Program-made: the position numbers and the translations under genes
Origin: Clostridia bacterium
GTDB lineage: Bacteria; Bacillota; Clostridia; Christensenellales; Aristaeellaceae
Length of the DNA stretch: 60,015 nt
Direction: 5' to 3'
NCBI GenBank assembly: GCA_017524615.1
Contig: JAFXVJ010000026.1
Span: 1 to 60,015 of the forward strand
The notes under the pieces: model-generated
Seen by the model: the letters and a program-made list of their open reading frames with translations, nothing else
Told to the model about the DNA's origin: nothing
Database searches by the model: none
Shown: in pieces, positions 1 to 10,293 of the stretch
Numbering within the stretch: position 1 is the stretch's first letter
Layout of the letters: every line of letters starts with the position of its first letter

Positions 1-99
1 AGTTCCTTCGAAGTAGCATTCATATGCGATGCCTGCGTGAAGTCTTTCTACCTCCGCTGGGACAGTCTCAACAAAAAAGTTTACCTCGTTAAGAATTGA
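1..99 (+). CDS. C-terminal end of an unidentified protein (5' truncated)
   Basis: The first frame is open from the window edge and reads 32 codons to a TGA at 97-99. The tail is mixed in composition, with a Cys-Asp-Ala-Cys motif followed by aromatic and basic residues. A CxxC pair could belong to a small zinc ribbon, but one pair proves nothing. The frame is on the same strand as the export genes downstream and ends 148 bases before the first of them, so it may be part of the same locus. I do not recognise the family. That this is a real gene end is an inference from the open frame and sensible composition. Confidence 0.45.
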   Translation, partial: SSFEVAFICDACVKSFYLRWDSLNKKVYLVKN

Positions 100-247
100 C
101 CGATCTTTCCGGCCGTGGCTTCAGACGCCTGTATAAGAAATGCACAGAATGCAGCCAATGGATCAAAGACTGATCGGGAGACGCCGTATCACATGACTTC
201 CGCCTGGGGATGGAGAGGCTGTCGGGGCGAGAAAAGAGGAGAATCCG
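100..247. other. intergenic, nothing recognised
   Basis: This 148-base gap precedes the export operon. I see no convincing promoter, terminator or peptide precursor gene. The last bases hold a GAGGAG ribosome binding site for the gene at 248. Confidence 0.4.
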
Positions 248-724
248 ATGGAAAACGGACTGTTCAGAAAAAAGAGCATGGAGCGCATTTCCTCCCCGGA
301 GGAGCTGCATGATTACATGCGCGTCACCAGCCCCAGGCTGTGGATGATCCTTGGCGCAATCGTGGCGCTGCTGGTAGGCTTTATCGTGTACGCCTCCACG
401 GCTACGATGGAAAACACGATGCCCATCACGGTGTCATTGTCACACTATGAGATTCCGGGAGAGGATACTGCCAGCGGGGAGACGGAAAAACTCACAGGGA
501 TGGTGGCCTACCTTCCACATGCCATCAAGGATCAGGTGGATCTGGGTATGAAGGTCCGATTGGGAAAAGTAGAAGGCTATATCAGCTGGATTGGCGTGCA
601 GCCCAATAACGAAGTCGTACTTGAGATTTCAACAGACAATCTTTATGTTCCGCTTCCGGAGGGGGACTACGAGGCAGAGCTGGTGCTGGAATCCACCACG
701 CCCATCAGCTTCCTGTGGAATTGA
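248..724 (+). CDS. short HlyD-like membrane protein of an NHLP-type export system
   Basis: This 158-residue protein has a basic cytoplasmic start, one transmembrane helix at about residues 35-55, and a beta-rich outer part. Its N-terminal segment (a Ser-Pro-Glu-Glu-Leu stretch, then a short loop before the helix) resembles the start of the HlyD-type secretion proteins of NHLM/NHLP bacteriocin loci. Those proteins are usually about 400 residues and carry a long coiled-coil hairpin; here the coiled coil is absent and only a small barrel-like domain remains. The start is set by GAGGAGAATCCG-ATG. It lies 12 bases before the C39 ABC exporter and probably works with it, perhaps as an accessory rather than a full envelope-spanning adaptor. 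The family call rests mainly on context. Confidence 0.6.
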   Translation: MENGLFRKKSMERISSPEELHDYMRVTSPRLWMILGAIVALLVGFIVYASTATMENTMPITVSLSHYEIPGEDTASGETEKLTGMVAYLPHAIKDQVDLGMKVRLGKVEGYISWIGVQPNNEVVLEISTDNLYVPLPEGDYEAELVLESTTPISFLWN

Positions 725-736
725 CGGGGGCTGTCT

Positions 737-2917
737 ATGGCTGAAAAGAGAGTGAAGCAGCCCGTCAAAAACGGGATCGCGAAGGTGCCGGTGATCATGC
801 AAATGGAAGCGCTGGAGTGCGGCGCGGCCAGCCTTGCCATGGTGCTGGCGTACTATCAGAAATGGATTCCCCTGGAGGTTGTGCGCGCAGATTGCGGCGT
901 AAGCCGGGACGGCTCCAATATGAAAAATGTGTACCTGGCCGCCCAGAGCTATGGGCTGGAGGTGCACGGCTACCGCATGGAAGTGGAAGCCTTGAAAAAG
1001 GAGACTTCCTTTCCCTGCATCATCCATTGGAATTTCAATCATTTCGTGGTGCTGGACGGCTTCAAGGGCGACAAGGCTGTGCTCAACGATCCTGCCCGGG
1101 GCATGGTGCAGGTGCCCATGGAGCAGTTTGACCAATCCTTCACCGGCCTGGTGCTGACCTTCAAGCCCGGGAAAGGCTTCACGCCCTCCGGCAAGCGCAA
1201 GAGCACCCTGGCGTTTGCCCGGAAGCGCCTGAAGGGCGCGGCCCCCGCCGTGGCCTTTATCGTGCTGACCTCCATCATTTCTTATTTGTTCGGCATCATC
1301 AATCCCGTCATGTCCCGCATCTTCTTTGACCGGCTGCTGACCGGCCAGGCCCCGGATTGGCTGTATCCCTTTATCACGGCCATGATCCTGCTGGCGGGCT
1401 TCCAGATCGTCGTGCAATGGGCACAAGCCGTTTACAGCCTGAAGATCAACGGCAAAATGGCCATCGAGGGCAACGCCTCCTTTATGTGGAAGGTATTGAA
1501 ATTGCCCATGGAGTTTTTCTCCCAGCGCATGACTGGCGATATTCTGCAGCGGCAGGGCACCAACGCCTCCATCGCGGGCACGCTGGTGAACACCGTGGCC
1601 CCGCTGGCGCTGAACACCCTGATGATGGTGTTCTATCTGGTGGTCATGCTGCGCTACAGCGCGGTCATGACCCTGGTGGGCGTTGCGTCCCTGGCCCTGA
1701 ACCTCGCCGTGGCCCGGTATCTGTCCAATAAGCGCATCAACCTGATGCGGGTGGAAATGCGGGACGCGGGCAAGCTGGCTTCCGCCACCCTGGCGGGCAT
1801 CAGCATGACGGAGACCATCAAATCCTCCGGGGCGGAGGCCGGCTTCTTCCGCAAATGGAGCGGCTACCAGGCGTCGGTGAACACCCAGCAGGTGAAGTTT
1901 GCCACCCTCAACGCCCACATCGGTCTGATTCCTCAGCTCATCAGCTCGGCCAGCAATTACCTGGTGCTGTTCCTGGGCGTCAGCCTGGCGATGCAGGGCA
2001 GCTTCACCATCGGCATGATCGTCACCTTCCAGGGCCTGCTCTCCTCTTTTATGGGCCCGGCCATGACGCTGGTGGAAGCGGGCCAGACCATCCAGGAAAT
2101 GCGCACCGAGATGGAGCGGGTGGAGGACGTGATGGAAAACCCGGACGACCCGGCATTGCAATTCGGCGCGGATTGCGCATCGGAAGACTATGCCAAGCTC
2201 AGCGGCGATGTGGAGCTGAAGCACGTCAGCTTCGGCTATTCCCGGCTGGGCAATCCCACCGTGTCCGATTTTTCCATGCACCTGAAACAAGGCCAGCGCA
2301 TCGCCATCGTGGGGGCCAGCGGCTGCGGCAAATCTACCGTCAGCAAGCTGATCATGGGCCTTTATCACCCCTGGGAAGGGGAAATCCTGTTTGACGGCAA
2401 GCCCATCAGTCAGATACCACGGAACATTTTTACAGGCAGCGTCGCTATGGTGGATCAGGACATCATGCTGTTTGAGGACACCATCGCCAACAATATCCGC
2501 ATGTGGGATGACACCATCGAGGATTATGAAGTGATCCTGGCGGCCCGGGATGCTCAGATTCATCATGATATTATGCAGCGTCCCGGAGGATACCAAGGCA
2601 GGCTGACGGAGAACGGCAAGGATCTGTCCGGCGGCCAGCGGCAGCGCATCGAGATCGCCCGGGTGCTGGCCCAAGACCCCTCTATTATTATTTTGGACGA
2701 GGCCACCAGCGCCCTGGACGCCAAAACGGAATACGAGCTGGTGAAGGCCATCAAGAATCGCGGCATTTCCTGCATTGTGGTGGCCCATCGGCTTTCCACC
2801 ATCCGGGACTGCGACGAGATCATCGTGCTGGATAAGGGCCGTATTGTGGAACGCGGCACGCACGAGGAGCTTTACGCCAAGGGCGGCGCTTACGCCGAAC
2901 TTGTGACCAGCGAATAA
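737..2917 (+). CDS. NHLP-type ABC exporter with N-terminal C39 peptidase domain
   Basis: This 726-residue protein is a peptidase-containing ABC transporter that should cleave a double-glycine-type leader and export the released peptide. The C39 domain fills about residues 15-145, with the catalytic Cys in MEALECGAASLAMVL (Cys28), the His in the IIHWNFNHFVVLDG segment and the Asp in the following LNDPARG. A six-helix transmembrane domain spans about 155-450. The ATPase domain follows, with Walker A GASGCGKS, signature LSGGQRQR and Walker B IIILDEATSALD. Length and layout match the peptidase/permease/ATPase component of NHLM bacteriocin export. The next gene is its usual ATPase-permease partner, 18 bases away. 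No precursor peptide is visible in the window, so the cargo is unknown. Confidence 0.88.
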   Translation: MAEKRVKQPVKNGIAKVPVIMQMEALECGAASLAMVLAYYQKWIPLEVVRADCGVSRDGSNMKNVYLAAQSYGLEVHGYRMEVEALKKETSFPCIIHWNFNHFVVLDGFKGDKAVLNDPARGMVQVPMEQFDQSFTGLVLTFKPGKGFTPSGKRKSTLAFARKRLKGAAPAVAFIVLTSIISYLFGIINPVMSRIFFDRLLTGQAPDWLYPFITAMILLAGFQIVVQWAQAVYSLKINGKMAIEGNASFMWKVLKLPMEFFSQRMTGDILQRQGTNASIAGTLVNTVAPLALNTLMMVFYLVVMLRYSAVMTLVGVASLALNLAVARYLSNKRINLMRVEMRDAGKLASATLAGISMTETIKSSGAEAGFFRKWSGYQASVNTQQVKFATLNAHIGLIPQLISSASNYLVLFLGVSLAMQGSFTIGMIVTFQGLLSSFMGPAMTLVEAGQTIQEMRTEMERVEDVMENPDDPALQFGADCASEDYAKLSGDVELKHVSFGYSRLGNPTVSDFSMHLKQGQRIAIVGASGCGKSTVSKLIMGLYHPWEGEILFDGKPISQIPRNIFTGSVAMVDQDIMLFEDTIANNIRMWDDTIEDYEVILAARDAQIHHDIMQRPGGYQGRLTENGKDLSGGQRQRIEIARVLAQDPSIIILDEATSALDAKTEYELVKAIKNRGISCIVVAHRLSTIRDCDEIIVLDKGRIVERGTHEELYAKGGAYAELVTSE

Positions 2918-2935
2918 GAAAGGAGGACTTCTGTT

Positions 2936-5125
2936 ATGGGTTGGTTTACCGAACAGATCAGGCAGCGAGCGGAAAATGACCAGAACGTATTGGAAGACTC
3001 CTTTTTCCGCATGGCCAGCGTGGTCATGGACAAGTGGGACGCCAATCGTCTGGAGGACAAGCGCCAGATCGCCAAGGAAGCCATCGACGAAATCCTGAGA
3101 TTCTATCATCAAAAACCCGTTGAAATTCCTGAACAGATCAAGGATGTCAACGATCAGCTGGAATATGTACTGCGCCCCACGGGCCTGATGACCCGGGAAG
3201 TGGAACTGGAGGAGGGCTGGCAGAACGACGCCTACGGCCCCATGCTGGGCTATCTCAAGGAAGCGGGAACCGCGGTGGCCCTGCTGCCGGGGACGATTTA
3301 CGGCTATTATTACAAAGACCCGGCTACGGGAAAGAAAACCCGCGTTACCCGGAAAACCGCCAAGCTGTTTTCTCGGGAAGCGCTGTGCTTCTATCAGCCG
3401 CTGCCTATGAAAAAGCTGGGCATTCCCGATCTGCTGCTCTACATGAAAAACAGCATCACCCACGGAGACCTGGCGGTGATCCTGCTGGCCACCCTGGCTG
3501 TGCAGCTGGTGGGCATGATCGAACCCCGGGTGTACAGCCTGGTGACGGGCAAGATCCTGCAAAGCCACAATATGAACCTGATGGCGGGCGTGGGCGTGTT
3601 TCTGCTGACCAGCGCCTTTGCCGCCCAGTTGATTGGGCTTGTGCGGAACCTGCTGATGCAAAGGATCAACACCAAAACCTCTCAGGCGGTGCAGGCCTCG
3701 GTGATGATGCGCATTTTGTCCCTGCCGGTGAGCTTTTTCCGCAAGTATTCCTCCGGCGAGCTGTCCAGCCGGGCAAACAGCGTCAATTCCCTGTGCAGCA
3801 TGATGCTGAATAACATTCTGTCCATCGGCCTGAGCAGCCTCCTGTCCCTGCTCTATGTGGCGCAGATCTTCAGCTTCGCCCCGGCGCTGGTGTGGCCGTC
3901 GCTGCTGATCATCCTATCTACGGTGGTCATGAGCCTGGCGGTATCCTTTGTACAAATGGGCATTTCGAGGAAGCGGATGAAGCTGAGCGCCGAGGAGCAG
4001 GGCATGAGCTATGCCATCCTGAACGGAATACAGAAAATCCGTTTGTCCGGCTCCGAAAAGCGAATCTTTGCCCGGTGGGGACAGCTGTACGCCAAGGGCG
4101 CGCGGCTGGAATACAACCCGCCCATGTTCCTGAAAATCAACACCGTCATCACCACGTCTATTTCGCTGATCGGCACCATCGTACTGTATTATCTGGCGAT
4201 TCAAACGAATGTGGGCGTCAGCCAGTATTACGCTTTCACGGCTGCCTATGGCCGGGTCATGGGCGCGTTCTCCGCGCTGGCCGGCATCGCCGTCTCGGTG
4301 GCCTCCATCCGTCCGGTGCTGGAAATGGCCGAGCCTATCCTGAAAGCCGAACCTGAAGTAGCCGCAGACAAGCAGCCCGTTGACCGCGTGACGGGGCACA
4401 TTGAAATGAGCCATGTTTCCTTCCGGTATGAGGAAAACACGCCCTATGTGCTGAATGATCTTTCCCTGGATATCAAGGCCGGGGAATATGTGGCCATCGT
4501 GGGCCGCACGGGCTGCGGCAAATCCACGCTGGTGCGGCTGCTGCTGGGCTTTGAAAAGCCGGAAAAGGGTGGGATATTCTACGACCGGCACGACCTGAAC
4601 AGCCTCGATCCCCGTTCCCTGCGCAAGCACATTGGCGTGGTGATCCAGAACGGGCAGCTGTTCCAGGGCGACATTTTCTCCAATATTACCATTTCCGCTC
4701 CCGATCTGACGCTGGATGAAGCCTGGGAAGCGGCGGAGATGGCGGGCATCGCCCAGGATATAAGGGACATGCCCATGGGCATGCAGACCCTGATCTCCGA
4801 GGGCCAGGGGGGAATCTCCGGTGGACAGAAGCAGCGGCTGATGATCGCCCGGGCCGTCGCCCCCAAGCCCAGTATCCTGATTTTCGACGAAGCCACCAGT
4901 GCCCTGGACAACAAGACGCAAAAGCAGGTGTCTGGCGCGCTGGACAAGCTGAACTGCACCCGCATCGTGATCGCCCACCGCCTCTCCACCATCCGCAACT
5001 GCGACCGGATTCTGGTCATGGACAAAGGGACGATCATAGAGGAAGGCACGTATGATGACCTGATCGCGCAGAACGGCCATTTCGCCGAGCTGGTGGCACG
5101 GCAGCGGCTGGATGCGGCCGGATAA
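2936..5125 (+). CDS. NHLP-type ABC exporter, permease/ATPase without peptidase
   Basis: This 729-residue protein is the second ABC subunit of the NHLP export pair. In place of C39 it has an N-terminal region of about 165 residues, followed by a transmembrane domain (about 170-460) and an ATPase domain. The ATPase shows Walker A GRTGCGKS, signature ISGGQKQR, Walker B ILIFDEATSALD and an IAHRLST switch. The start is fixed by an AAAGGAGG site upstream of the ATG. It directly follows the C39 exporter, which fits a heterodimeric transporter. In related systems the two subunits are always encoded side by side. Confidence 0.87.
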   Translation: MGWFTEQIRQRAENDQNVLEDSFFRMASVVMDKWDANRLEDKRQIAKEAIDEILRFYHQKPVEIPEQIKDVNDQLEYVLRPTGLMTREVELEEGWQNDAYGPMLGYLKEAGTAVALLPGTIYGYYYKDPATGKKTRVTRKTAKLFSREALCFYQPLPMKKLGIPDLLLYMKNSITHGDLAVILLATLAVQLVGMIEPRVYSLVTGKILQSHNMNLMAGVGVFLLTSAFAAQLIGLVRNLLMQRINTKTSQAVQASVMMRILSLPVSFFRKYSSGELSSRANSVNSLCSMMLNNILSIGLSSLLSLLYVAQIFSFAPALVWPSLLIILSTVVMSLAVSFVQMGISRKRMKLSAEEQGMSYAILNGIQKIRLSGSEKRIFARWGQLYAKGARLEYNPPMFLKINTVITTSISLIGTIVLYYLAIQTNVGVSQYYAFTAAYGRVMGAFSALAGIAVSVASIRPVLEMAEPILKAEPEVAADKQPVDRVTGHIEMSHVSFRYEENTPYVLNDLSLDIKAGEYVAIVGRTGCGKSTLVRLLLGFEKPEKGGIFYDRHDLNSLDPRSLRKHIGVVIQNGQLFQGDIFSNITISAPDLTLDEAWEAAEMAGIAQDIRDMPMGMQTLISEGQGGISGGQKQRLMIARAVAPKPSILIFDEATSALDNKTQKQVSGALDKLNCTRIVIAHRLSTIRNCDRILVMDKGTIIEEGTYDDLIAQNGHFAELVARQRLDAAG

Positions 5126-5146
5126 AAAGAAAGGAAGGAAAACCAC

Positions 5147-5551
5147 ATGATCCGTCTTTCCAACACCCTGAAGCGCCAGATGAAAGTCGGCGCGGTCCTA
5201 TTCGGTCTGGCCTTCATCATCGTCGGCGTAATCGGCATTCGTCAGGACGACTCCAACCAAGGCTGTGATCCGGTCCATGGAACGCACCTATGAGGCGATG
5301 GATTCAAACGAAACCGACACCCGCGAGGTCATGGTTGCATATTCGGTAGACGGCAAGGACGTTGTTTCCGACCTGGGCCCAAAAAGGACGATTTCACGGT
5401 AGGCAAGGGAATCGATATCCGGTTTAACCCGAATAACCCTGAGGGGATCGTTCTGCCAGGCAAGACGATCTGGTTCATCTTCATGATCGCAGGCGCGGCT
5501 GTCGCCGTCATAGCGGCGGTTCTGCTGGTAAGGGATTTACGCAACCGATAA
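5147..5551 (+). pseudogene. DUF3592-like membrane protein, broken by two compensating frameshifts
   Basis: Read with two frame changes, the region gives a plausible 134-residue protein: an N-terminal transmembrane helix, a beta domain with a VAYSVDGK strand and an IDIRFNPNNPEG strand, then a second helix and a basic end. This is the layout of DUF3592 proteins. The frame shifts once near 5251-5262 (CTCCAACCAAGG, one extra base) and back near 5377-5385 (CCC followed by five A, one base missing). Start and stop are therefore in the same frame overall. The gene has an AAGGAAGG site before its ATG and sits inside the export operon. The indels may be real decay or sequencing errors in short base runs. 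Confidence 0.6.
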
Positions 5552-5577
5552 AACACAATCGGATAGGAGGCATACAA

Positions 5578-6240
5578 ATGGGTATTTTCAGCGGATTTTT
5601 CGCTAAGAAAGATAACGGTAGTGACAATTCAAGCAAATCCGGCTCTTCCTATGCGCCGTCTGTCAAGGGAGCGCCGCGTCAGCTATATTTTCTGACTGAC
5701 ACCGGCACGGCAAAGGCCGGACACCGGCTGGAGGACGCGGACAGAAAGGTGCTCTATGAAGCGAAGGTCACCAAGTTTTCCCTCATCGGTGCTACCGGCA
5801 TGGATTTCATCGACCACGAGAAGGGCACGACCACGCCCCATCAGGTGGGCCACGAGATCAATACGGAATACAATTCCATCCTGATTGACAATCACTCCGG
5901 CTTCAAGCTCGACGGCGAAGATATCTGGAAACACCTCAAACAAAACGGTGTCGTCATCGAATCGAGCTTCATGCCTGGCAAACCCCTCTGGCCCCAATAT
6001 CGGGTGCTGCGGGACGGCGAGGAAATCGGCTTGCTTGAGTCCAGCGGCGTGCACGTCCATGAGGAGGACGCCGCGCAGGATGGCAAACTGGCTAAGATAA
6101 TTCCCGCTCGGGGCTATTTTCGCATCCAGACACAGGAAAAGAACCTGGATCTGTTGTTTGTCGTCGCCATGGCCTTTGCCAGGACCAGCGCCCTTGACGG
6201 CGAAGGCGGCAGTTTCGGCCTGCTGTTCGGCAAAAAGTAA
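5578..6240 (+). CDS. LURP-one/tubby-like hypothetical protein
   Basis: This 220-residue soluble protein begins with a low-complexity Gly/Ser/Lys stretch (residues 10-30). A compact beta-rich domain follows, with repeated short strands such as VLYEAKVTKFSLIG and YRVLRDGEEIGLLES. Such alternating strands, ending in a hydrophobic helix (LLFVVAMAFA, about residues 195-210), resemble the tubby C-terminal/LURP-one/scramblase fold. I infer that fold from the pattern only. No catalytic motif is visible. It follows the DUF3592-like gene by 26 bases with an AGGAGG site and lies in the export operon, so it may be an accessory or immunity-related protein. The function is not known. Confidence 0.5.
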   Translation: MGIFSGFFAKKDNGSDNSSKSGSSYAPSVKGAPRQLYFLTDTGTAKAGHRLEDADRKVLYEAKVTKFSLIGATGMDFIDHEKGTTTPHQVGHEINTEYNSILIDNHSGFKLDGEDIWKHLKQNGVVIESSFMPGKPLWPQYRVLRDGEEIGLLESSGVHVHEEDAAQDGKLAKIIPARGYFRIQTQEKNLDLLFVVAMAFARTSALDGEGGSFGLLFGKK

Positions 6241-6259
6241 GAGGAAAACGTGAATAACT

Positions 6260-6812
6260 ATGGAAATCTCATTTCTCTACGCCATTCCCCATACGGCAGT
6301 ATTGGACCGCTTCTTCTTGTCTGTAACGAAGATTGCAGGGTCTTATGGGCAGCTGTGGATGATTGTTGCTGTAGTTTTGCTGGTTTTCAAAAAAGACCAG
6401 GAGAGCAGGTGTCGCGGTGCTTCTTGCCTACGCATCTGTATTCCTAATGGGACAGCTTGTGCTGAAAAACTTGATTTCCAGGCCGCGGCCCTGCCAAATC
6501 GACCTGGATTTTGCGCTGCTCGTTTCCAGACCGTCCAGTTCATCCTTTCCATCAACCCATTCCGCATGGGCCTTTGGCGCTGCCACAGCCATTTTCATGC
6601 AGCATAGAAAGACGGGTGTCGCCGCCTTCATTGCCGCTGCCTTGATCGCCTTTAGCCGGCTGTATATGTTCCTGCATTATCCTACGGATGTGCTTGCTGG
6701 CATCGTGCTGGGAATCGCGCTAGGCGCACTTGCTCATTGGATCGTTGGGCGTTTATGGAAAGGATGGTCGCGGGCTGCTTCGACGTGCTTGAGAAAGAAT
6801 AATAACGGGTGA
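6260..6812 (+). pseudogene. PAP2-family phosphatase with one frameshift
   Basis: The two halves lie in different frames but together make a normal membrane PAP2 phosphatase. The first half, from the ATG at 6260, carries the amphipathic start and first helix. The second half carries all three catalytic motifs: KNLISRPRP, FPSTHS and SRLYMFLHYPTD. The frame breaks at a run of six A at 6389-6394. With five A the reading continues as Phe-Lys-Lys-Thr-Arg-Arg-Ala-Gly-Val, which is typical for the family. The enzyme would remove phosphate from a lipid such as undecaprenyl pyrophosphate or phosphatidic acid at the membrane. As written it would be truncated after about 60 residues. A sequencing error in the A run is a real alternative. 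Confidence 0.75.
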
Positions 6813-6983
6813 ATCTAATAAAGTCTAAAGCAAGGAAACAAAGATTGGTTCTGACAAACCAAAAACTTGCGTGGGTGGAAATGATCTACTGCAATTTGTG
6901 TACTTACAGCAATAGAGTTTAACAGTGAAACTCAAAATAATCTTAATTCACCCTTGACAAAGATCGTCTCAATTTGGATCTTA
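6813..6983. other. intergenic, AT-rich, nothing recognised
   Basis: This stretch is clearly richer in A and T than its surroundings. A TTGACA occurs near 6955, but no -10 box lies at the right distance. It ends at the MITE-like repeat. Confidence 0.35.
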
Positions 6984-7213
6984 TACTATACTCAAATTAA
7001 AATAGCAAGAAAAAAGTAAAACGCTCCTGTCATCCCGAGCGGAGTGGAGCGGGAGCGGAACGAAGTCGAGGGATCTTTGAGAAACAGATTACTTCCAGCA
7101 GCATATTACCCAGTTTCCAGATCCCTCCACTCCGCTTCGCTCTTGCTCCGCTTCGGTCGGGATGACATTGTAACTTCGTCTATCTTCCTTGCCGATTTTA
7201 TTTGAGAATAGTA
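6984..7213 (+). repeat. MITE-like repeat A, copy 1 (about 230 bp, inverted ends)
   Basis: The left end reads CTATACTCAAATTA and the right end is a near inverse, TAATTTGAG-like, giving TTTGAGAATAG. Both ends are bordered by TA, as expected for TA target duplication. Inside are two arms that are themselves inverse: TCATCCCGAGCGGAGTGG and, further on, CGGTCGGGATGACA, with GGGATCT/AGATCCC between. The whole element could fold as one long hairpin. A copy of very similar sequence, by eye over 95 % identical, lies in the opposite orientation at 27210-27438. It carries no transposase gene. Mobilisation by an IS630/mariner-type transposase elsewhere is an inference from the TA ends. Confidence 0.8.
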
Positions 7214-7241
7214 TAAAACACAATTCGCAAAGAGTGAGAGA

Positions 7242-7440
7242 AGAACAGGACGACGAGGCAGGGGCCTTCGCGGCTCCTGAACCCCGCGCCAGGGGATGAT
7301 CCCCTGGACCCACTCCTCGCGAAGCTACTTGACCGATAGAACCAAGGAATCGTCGCGTGTTACGCTGGGATTGCGCCCTTTCTGGTTCTCTTTCGGGCTC
7401 CGAAAGAGAACACCCCCGTCGTCCCTTTGTTCTTTTTTCA
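7242..7440 (+). ncRNA. candidate structured RNA, about 190 nt, multi-branched
   Basis: A 14-bp closing stem pairs 7242-7255 (AGAACAGGACGACG) with 7417-7433, with a three-base bulge. On the plus strand it is followed at once by a T run. Inside are a two-tier arm (CTTCGCG 7266-7272 with CGCGAAG 7318-7324, enclosing the stem at 7289-7307), a small GCGT/ACGC stem near 7355-7365, and a 12-bp stem with a three-base loop at 7385-7411. The T run supports transcription and termination on the plus strand. I cannot assign it to a known RNA. It could instead be a dispersed repeat. Confidence 0.45.
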
Positions 7441-7458
7441 TCTAAAACCAGGCACATG

Positions 7459-7505
7459 AAAAACAGCGGGGAAGGGACGTAGTTCGTTTCCCCCGCTGTT
7501 TTTTG
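7459..7505. terminator. bidirectional terminator
   Basis: AAACAGCGGGG at 7461-7471 pairs with CCCCGCTGTTT at 7491-7501. Flanking A and T runs allow termination from both sides. It would end the S66 peptidase transcript on the minus strand. Confidence 0.8.
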
Positions 7506-7584
7506 CTGTTTCTTATGCGGTTATGTATCGCAGCCAGGGCGATAAAGGGCCGAAAGGATGTCTGCTTTTAAGCAGAGGACAGTA

Positions 7585-8613
7585 TCAGTCAGCAAATCGG
7601 ATCGTTTGCCTTTCCGCATCAACAACTGCGTCAACGCCAAAGGGCATGATGCATCGGGGCATCGCGTGGCCGATGTTCAGATTAAAAACGATCGGGAGGT
7701 CAGGCTTGGCAATCGTTTCCACCAAAAGCTGCCTGTACTCCTGCGCATAGGTCCCGTCCATCGGTTTTCCGGCCAGCACGCCGGAAACCGCCTCAAATAC
7801 ACCCGTTTCTTTCAGGTATTCCAGTGCCTGGCGGTATTGTTCGGGCGTCGGTTTTTCCTCGCTGGATTCCAGCAGCAGGATGCGGCCCTTCCAGTCCTTC
7901 TCATCCGGAAAAAGACGATACTTCCGGCACATCTCCGGCATGTCCGCATACCGATCGCCGTTGAAGAAATCATACATCGTATCAATGCAGCCGCCGAGGA
8001 TCTTTCCTGAAAAAACCGGCGGGCCCTGCAGCAGCTCGAATCCGTGGTCGGGACGGGCAGGCAGCTGTTTTCCGATCTGATCGGGCGAAAAGCTTTCTCT
8101 TTCCGCATACCACACATCACTGGGAGTGATCTCCCGGATCCGTCCTGTCGTGATCAGTTCTTCAAAATACTTCCGGGTATACGGATGCATATCCGGTCCC
8201 AGCTCGCAGATATCCGCAAGGAATGCCTGGCCGTAGAATGTGCGTAGCCCGACCTTGTGCAGCATCAGGTGATTGACGGTGGTATCGGAAAAGCCGAGAA
8301 ACACCTTGTCCGCAGCCGCCTTTGCCAGTTCCTGATGGTCAAACAGATACGGCAGCAGCCGATAGGTATCGTCTCCGCCGGCCGCGCACAGGATCATATC
8401 AATCTCCGGATCGCGAAATGCCTGCAAAAGGTCTTCCGCCCGCTTTTCCGGATGGGCCTTTACATATTCCTCCCCCATCAGGGCATGCGGCATGAATCTG
8501 ACCTTCAGGCCATATTCCTTCAGCCGGCGGAGGCCAATCTCCACTTCAAACTGAACGGACTTTTCGCCTGCGATCCCGCTTGAAAGGCTAACAATCGCAA
8601 CATTCCTGATCAT
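7585..8613 (-). CDS. S66-family peptidase (LD-carboxypeptidase/MccF-like)
   Basis: This 342-residue cytoplasmic serine peptidase belongs to the family of LD-carboxypeptidase and the microcin C7 self-immunity protein MccF. The expected Ser-Glu-His catalytic set is visible: Ser in FLGFSDTT, Glu in ILLLESSEE and His in NIGHAMPRC. The CAAGGDDTYRLLP segment corresponds to the family's AxxGG loop. The start is supported by GGAGGAG just before the ATG. LD-carboxypeptidases trim the murein tetrapeptide for recycling, whereas MccF-type enzymes cleave toxic aminoacyl nucleotides. The substrate cannot be settled here. It is separated from guaB by 55 bases and may be transcribed with it. Confidence 0.85.
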   Translation of the reverse strand: MIRNVAIVSLSSGIAGEKSVQFEVEIGLRRLKEYGLKVRFMPHALMGEEYVKAHPEKRAEDLLQAFRDPEIDMILCAAGGDDTYRLLPYLFDHQELAKAAADKVFLGFSDTTVNHLMLHKVGLRTFYGQAFLADICELGPDMHPYTRKYFEELITTGRIREITPSDVWYAERESFSPDQIGKQLPARPDHGFELLQGPPVFSGKILGGCIDTMYDFFNGDRYADMPEMCRKYRLFPDEKDWKGRILLLESSEEKPTPEQYRQALEYLKETGVFEAVSGVLAGKPMDGTYAQEYRQLLVETIAKPDLPIVFNLNIGHAMPRCIMPFGVDAVVDAERQTIRFAD

Positions 8614-8668
8614 GTCTCCTCCAGGTCCCGATGTGCGCGTTCAGATGAAAAGGATAGCACGCCTCCGG

Positions 8669-10192
<1,524 letters not shown>

Positions 10193-10293
10193 CAGAAGAT
10201 TCGGCATTTTTTCAGTTTATTGTGTGCGGGCGTTAAACCACAGCGCTGAAGCTCGGTCAGAGCATCCATACGAGAACAAAACGGCAAAAAAGA

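Noticed and set aside
629-3661. Minus-strand open frame of 1010 codons across the two NHLP exporter genes
   Set aside because: It is antisense to clearly coding ATPase genes, is His/Gln/Gly-rich, and has no recognisable domain. It reflects the GC-rich codon use of the real genes.
6950-6990. Promoter starting with TTGACA near 6955
   Set aside because: No -10 box lies 16-18 bases downstream. The next TATACT belongs to the end of repeat A.
7089-7457. Minus-strand frame of 122 codons overlapping the repeat and the candidate RNA
   Set aside because: It crosses from repeat A into the structured region, encodes Arg/Ser/Gly-rich sequence and has no ribosome binding site. Similar-looking frames are a common artefact of such repeats.
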